Shown in pieces: positions 61,651 to 64,000 of a stretch of DNA of 64,000 nucleotides; the first letter of the stretch is position 1; each line of letters begins with the position of its first letter. The stretch is taken from positions 1-64,000 of the forward strand of contig NZ_WUEH01000002.1 of NCBI RefSeq assembly GCF_010468615.1, read 5' to 3'. The DNA is from Pseudodesulfovibrio sp. JC047. GTDB taxonomy: Bacteria > Desulfobacterota > Desulfovibrionia > Desulfovibrionales > Desulfovibrionaceae. The notes beneath the pieces were generated by a model. The model had not been told where the DNA came from. It saw only the letters and a list, made by a program, of their open reading frames with translations, and searched no databases. Made by a program: the position numbers and the translations under genes.

Positions 61651-62441
61651 GCACACCACAGCGAACATTTCATCGGCCCAAAACTCGATACAGGATTTTT
61701 TACATCCTCAGTATCATGGCGCTCGCGGTCTTGTTCTGTCTGTCTTTCGGCATCATATACACCTTGATCGTCACCCCGCCAGAATCACCGGGCACACTGA
61801 TGCGCATGGTCTATCTCATCATGATCGCGGGATTTCTCATTCTCGCGGCACAGGCTCTGCTCATTCTCAAGCGAGTCATGGCGGTCATGGATTGCGACGC
61901 GGCCACAGCGGGAGAAATGACGGAGCGCCTCGAACAACTGGCGATTCTCGATGATCTGACCAAAGCATACAACCGGGGAAAATTCGAAACGGTCACCACA
62001 AGGGAACTCGGCAATGTCCGCCGATACGGACACACCCTGTCCGGCATCATGTTTGACGTGGATGATTTCAAGACCATCAACGAGACCCACGGATATACGA
62101 CAGGAGACAAACTGCTGGCGAATCTGGCCTATTACGTCAACAGCAAACTCAGAACCAACGACTACCTCTTCCGGTGGCGTGGCGGGAAATTCATCATCCT
62201 CACCCCGCACACCGATATCGACAAGGCCACGCTGGTCGCGGAAAAACTTCGCCAAATCGTGTCGCATAAACTCTTTGGCGGCACAATCAGACTCTCTATC
62301 TCCCTAGGTGTGGCCCAGGCCTCGGCCAAAGACACCACGGACACCTTCATGCATCAACTCCAAACGGCATTGACCGGAGCAAAAAACGCCGGGAAAAACA
62401 CCGTCACCGTCATTGGAAACGGAACGCTTTCTTCACTCTAA
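61647..62441 (+). CDS. Membrane protein with a degenerate GGDEF domain
   Basis: 264 residues: two N-terminal membrane helices (about residues 15-70), a short coiled coil, then a GGDEF-type domain (DDLTKAYNRGKFE, FDVDDFKTINETHGY). The signature reads RGGKF instead of GGDEF, losing both acidic catalytic residues, so it is unlikely to make cyclic di-GMP and may bind it or a protein partner. It overlaps the exported protein gene by four bases, hinting that the periplasmic protein is its partner. Confidence 0.82.
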   Translation: MSTPQRTFHRPKTRYRIFYILSIMALAVLFCLSFGIIYTLIVTPPESPGTLMRMVYLIMIAGFLILAAQALLILKRVMAVMDCDAATAGEMTERLEQLAILDDLTKAYNRGKFETVTTRELGNVRRYGHTLSGIMFDVDDFKTINETHGYTTGDKLLANLAYYVNSKLRTNDYLFRWRGGKFIILTPHTDIDKATLVAEKLRQIVSHKLFGGTIRLSISLGVAQASAKDTTDTFMHQLQTALTGAKNAGKNTVTVIGNGTLSSL

Positions 62442-62595
62442 ACGGCTATTAATATTACTAAAATCATACCGGACATATTCGTCTTCCCACCACTTTCTAA
62501 CGGACTTCCCCTTTTCCGGTATTCTAGGCTACACTTGAGCTGACAACCGTTTTCTGCCGAGATTTCAATCTTGAGCAACGGGACAGGAGAAGCCC

Positions 62596-64000
62596 ATGCC
62601 TCGAATCAACCCCATTTCACTCTTCAAACAGACGCCCGTCCGCGTGCTTCTTCCGTCTGCGCTCATGCTCCTGCTCTTTGCCGGGTCCATCTTCCTCTAT
62701 TTCCTGCCATCGCTGGAAAAAGAACTCATGAACTCAAAAAAAGAAATCATCAGGGAAATGACTAGCTCGGTCATCGGCTCTCTGAACCATCTGCAATCTC
62801 AGGTTGAACAGGGAACAATTTCCCGCGAGACTGCAATGACAACGGCAAAAGGACTCGTCAAAGCTCTGCGATATGGTCGAGATTCCAAGGACTATTTTTG
62901 GATATCCGACATGGATGCCCGTATGGTCATACATCCCTATCTCCCGGAACTTGATGGACAGGATCTTTCGGAATTCAGGGACCTGCGTGGAACCCCGCTT
63001 TTCACGACTTTTGCCGATACCATTCGCCAGAATGGCAGCGGATTTGTCGAATATTATTGGCAATGGAAAGACCAGCCCGAACAGATCGCCCACAAAATTT
63101 CATATATACGCCCATTCAAACCTTGGGGCTGGATTCTGGGGACAGGCATGTACATAGACGATGTTACCGCTGAAATCGCCATCTATCGCAACAAAATCGC
63201 GGTCATGTTCTTTGCCATCCTCGTCAGTATTTCCCTGCTCTCACTCTACATCATCCGGCAAACCTATTTATCCGAACAAAAAAAGGCCTCGATCCAGAAA
63301 CAACGGGAACGGCTGGTCAAAGTGCTTCAGGAAAGCGAGGAGCGGTACCGGACCATTGCGGATTTCGCCTATGATTGGGAAACATGGGTGGATGGGAATG
63401 GCACCATTCTCTATTGTTCTCCGGCCTGCAAACGCATCACCGGCTATCCGCCGGAACGGTTTTTCGCCACCCCGGAACTGGTTCGCGACATCATCATTGA
63501 GGAGGACCGCCCGACCTGGGACGACTATTGTGTCAGCGCAAACACGGATCAAGGCGATTCGCTGGATTTTCGCATCACCTCGGCACATGGCGATCCCCGG
63601 TGGCTTAGCGTGGTGGGCCGGGCCGTGTCCGGTATCGGCGGCAAGCCTCTGGGTATCCGGTTCAGCTTTCGTGACATCACCGAGCGCAAGCACATGGAAG
63701 AACAACTCAGGCATCAGGCATTGCACGATCCTTTGACCAATCTGGCAAATCGAACGGTATGCCTGGACCGACTCGGGCAGGCAATGCACCGGGCCAAACG
63801 GCGTGACAACTACTTTTTTGCCGTGATCTTTCTGGATCTCGACCGTTTCAAGGTCATCAACGACTCATTGGGGCACCACTTCGGCGACATGGTCTTGATC
63901 GAAACAGCCACCCGCCTTTCCGAAGAAATGCGCGGACTGGACACGGTCTCCCGGTTCGGCGGCGATGAATTCGTGCTGTTGCTGGATGAACTCGCCAGTC
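62596..64000 (+). CDS. Cache-PAS-GGDEF sensor, truncated by the window end
   Basis: An open frame of at least 468 residues that continues past the right edge. It has a membrane helix (VLLPSALMLLLFAGSIFLYF), a periplasmic sCache-type sensor (about residues 45-195, KDYFWISDMDARMVIHPY), a second membrane helix (VMFFAILVSISLLSLYII), a PAS domain (about 240-360) and a GGDEF domain with LDLDRFKVINDSLGHHFGD and an intact GGDEF signature. An EAL domain may follow outside the window. Dual GGDEF-EAL sensors of this layout are common in the group. GGAG lies upstream of the ATG. Confidence 0.88.
   Translation, partial: MPRINPISLFKQTPVRVLLPSALMLLLFAGSIFLYFLPSLEKELMNSKKEIIREMTSSVIGSLNHLQSQVEQGTISRETAMTTAKGLVKALRYGRDSKDYFWISDMDARMVIHPYLPELDGQDLSEFRDLRGTPLFTTFADTIRQNGSGFVEYYWQWKDQPEQIAHKISYIRPFKPWGWILGTGMYIDDVTAEIAIYRNKIAVMFFAILVSISLLSLYIIRQTYLSEQKKASIQKQRERLVKVLQESEERYRTIADFAYDWETWVDGNGTILYCSPACKRITGYPPERFFATPELVRDIIIEEDRPTWDDYCVSANTDQGDSLDFRITSAHGDPRWLSVVGRAVSGIGGKPLGIRFSFRDITERKHMEEQLRHQALHDPLTNLANRTVCLDRLGQAMHRAKRRDNYFFAVIFLDLDRFKVINDSLGHHFGDMVLIETATRLSEEMRGLDTVSRFGGDEFVLLLDELAS

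Overview
The window is a 64 kb stretch of bacterial chromosome of moderate GC content, almost certainly from a sulfate-reducing Desulfovibrio-type deltaproteobacterium (Desulfovibrionaceae, possibly Pseudodesulfovibrio). The main evidence is a complete dsrMKJOP operon for the membrane complex of dissimilatory sulfite reduction. Supporting evidence is a small protein of Desulfovibrio type at 597-950, the abundance of PAS/GGDEF and histidine-kinase sensors, two sigma54-type promoters, and flagellar genes scattered away from a main cluster. Genes are densely packed, with many 1-4 bp overlaps. No rRNA, tRNA or CRISPR array was seen.

Layout. 1-596: the 5' end of an IS30-type transposase running off the left edge, then unassigned sequence. 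597-5715: a small conserved protein, then a leftward run from a YkgJ-like cysteine-cluster protein through a MacAB-like export system to a TPM-like membrane protein and RNase HI. 5844-12108: hflKC, an S24-type repressor, a two-REC diguanylate cyclase, panB and a nucleoside-recognition membrane protein. 12109-12818: a sigma54 promoter with two upstream inverted repeats and a structured short transcript region. 12819-17514: an atypical histidine kinase, then a leftward group of bactofilin, a 53-aa protein, serB and a PerM/AI-2E permease. 17674-22180: D-lyxose isomerase, dispersed palindromic repeats, an FmdE/molybdopterin-binding fusion with a structured leader, and two lipoproteins. 22329-28340: dsrP-O-J-K-M and an RsbRD-N protein with a Rex-like site upstream.

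28457-39676: large PAS sensors, trmI, a radical SAM protein, RNase G/E, a HAMP-PAS kinase and a solute-binding protein. 39773-47444: a DUF1007-NicO metal transporter, lrp-ald, PIN-PhoH with a lytic transglycosylase, and a glycosyltransferase. 47567-50677: flgM behind a sigma28-like promoter, htpG and a MerR-like protein. 50973-64000: MauE/DoxX, a 3D-domain protein, a degenerate metallo-beta-lactamase-like protein, an Hpt protein, a Skp-like lipoprotein, sigma54-driven flgE, a TPR protein overlapping a PfkB kinase, a ferredoxin-nitroreductase, three small exported proteins, a degenerate GGDEF protein and a Cache-PAS-GGDEF sensor cut by the right edge.

How it fits together. DsrMKJOP passes electrons between the quinone pool or periplasm and cytoplasmic DsrC/sulfite reduction; the upstream Rex-like site would tie it to NADH. 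A notable part of the window is signalling: five GGDEF or histidine-kinase sensors, an Hpt module and several proteins whose catalytic motifs are altered (S24 repressor, GGDEF, kinase, MBL-like). Several genes have promoter -10 boxes so close to the start codon that their mRNAs may be leaderless.
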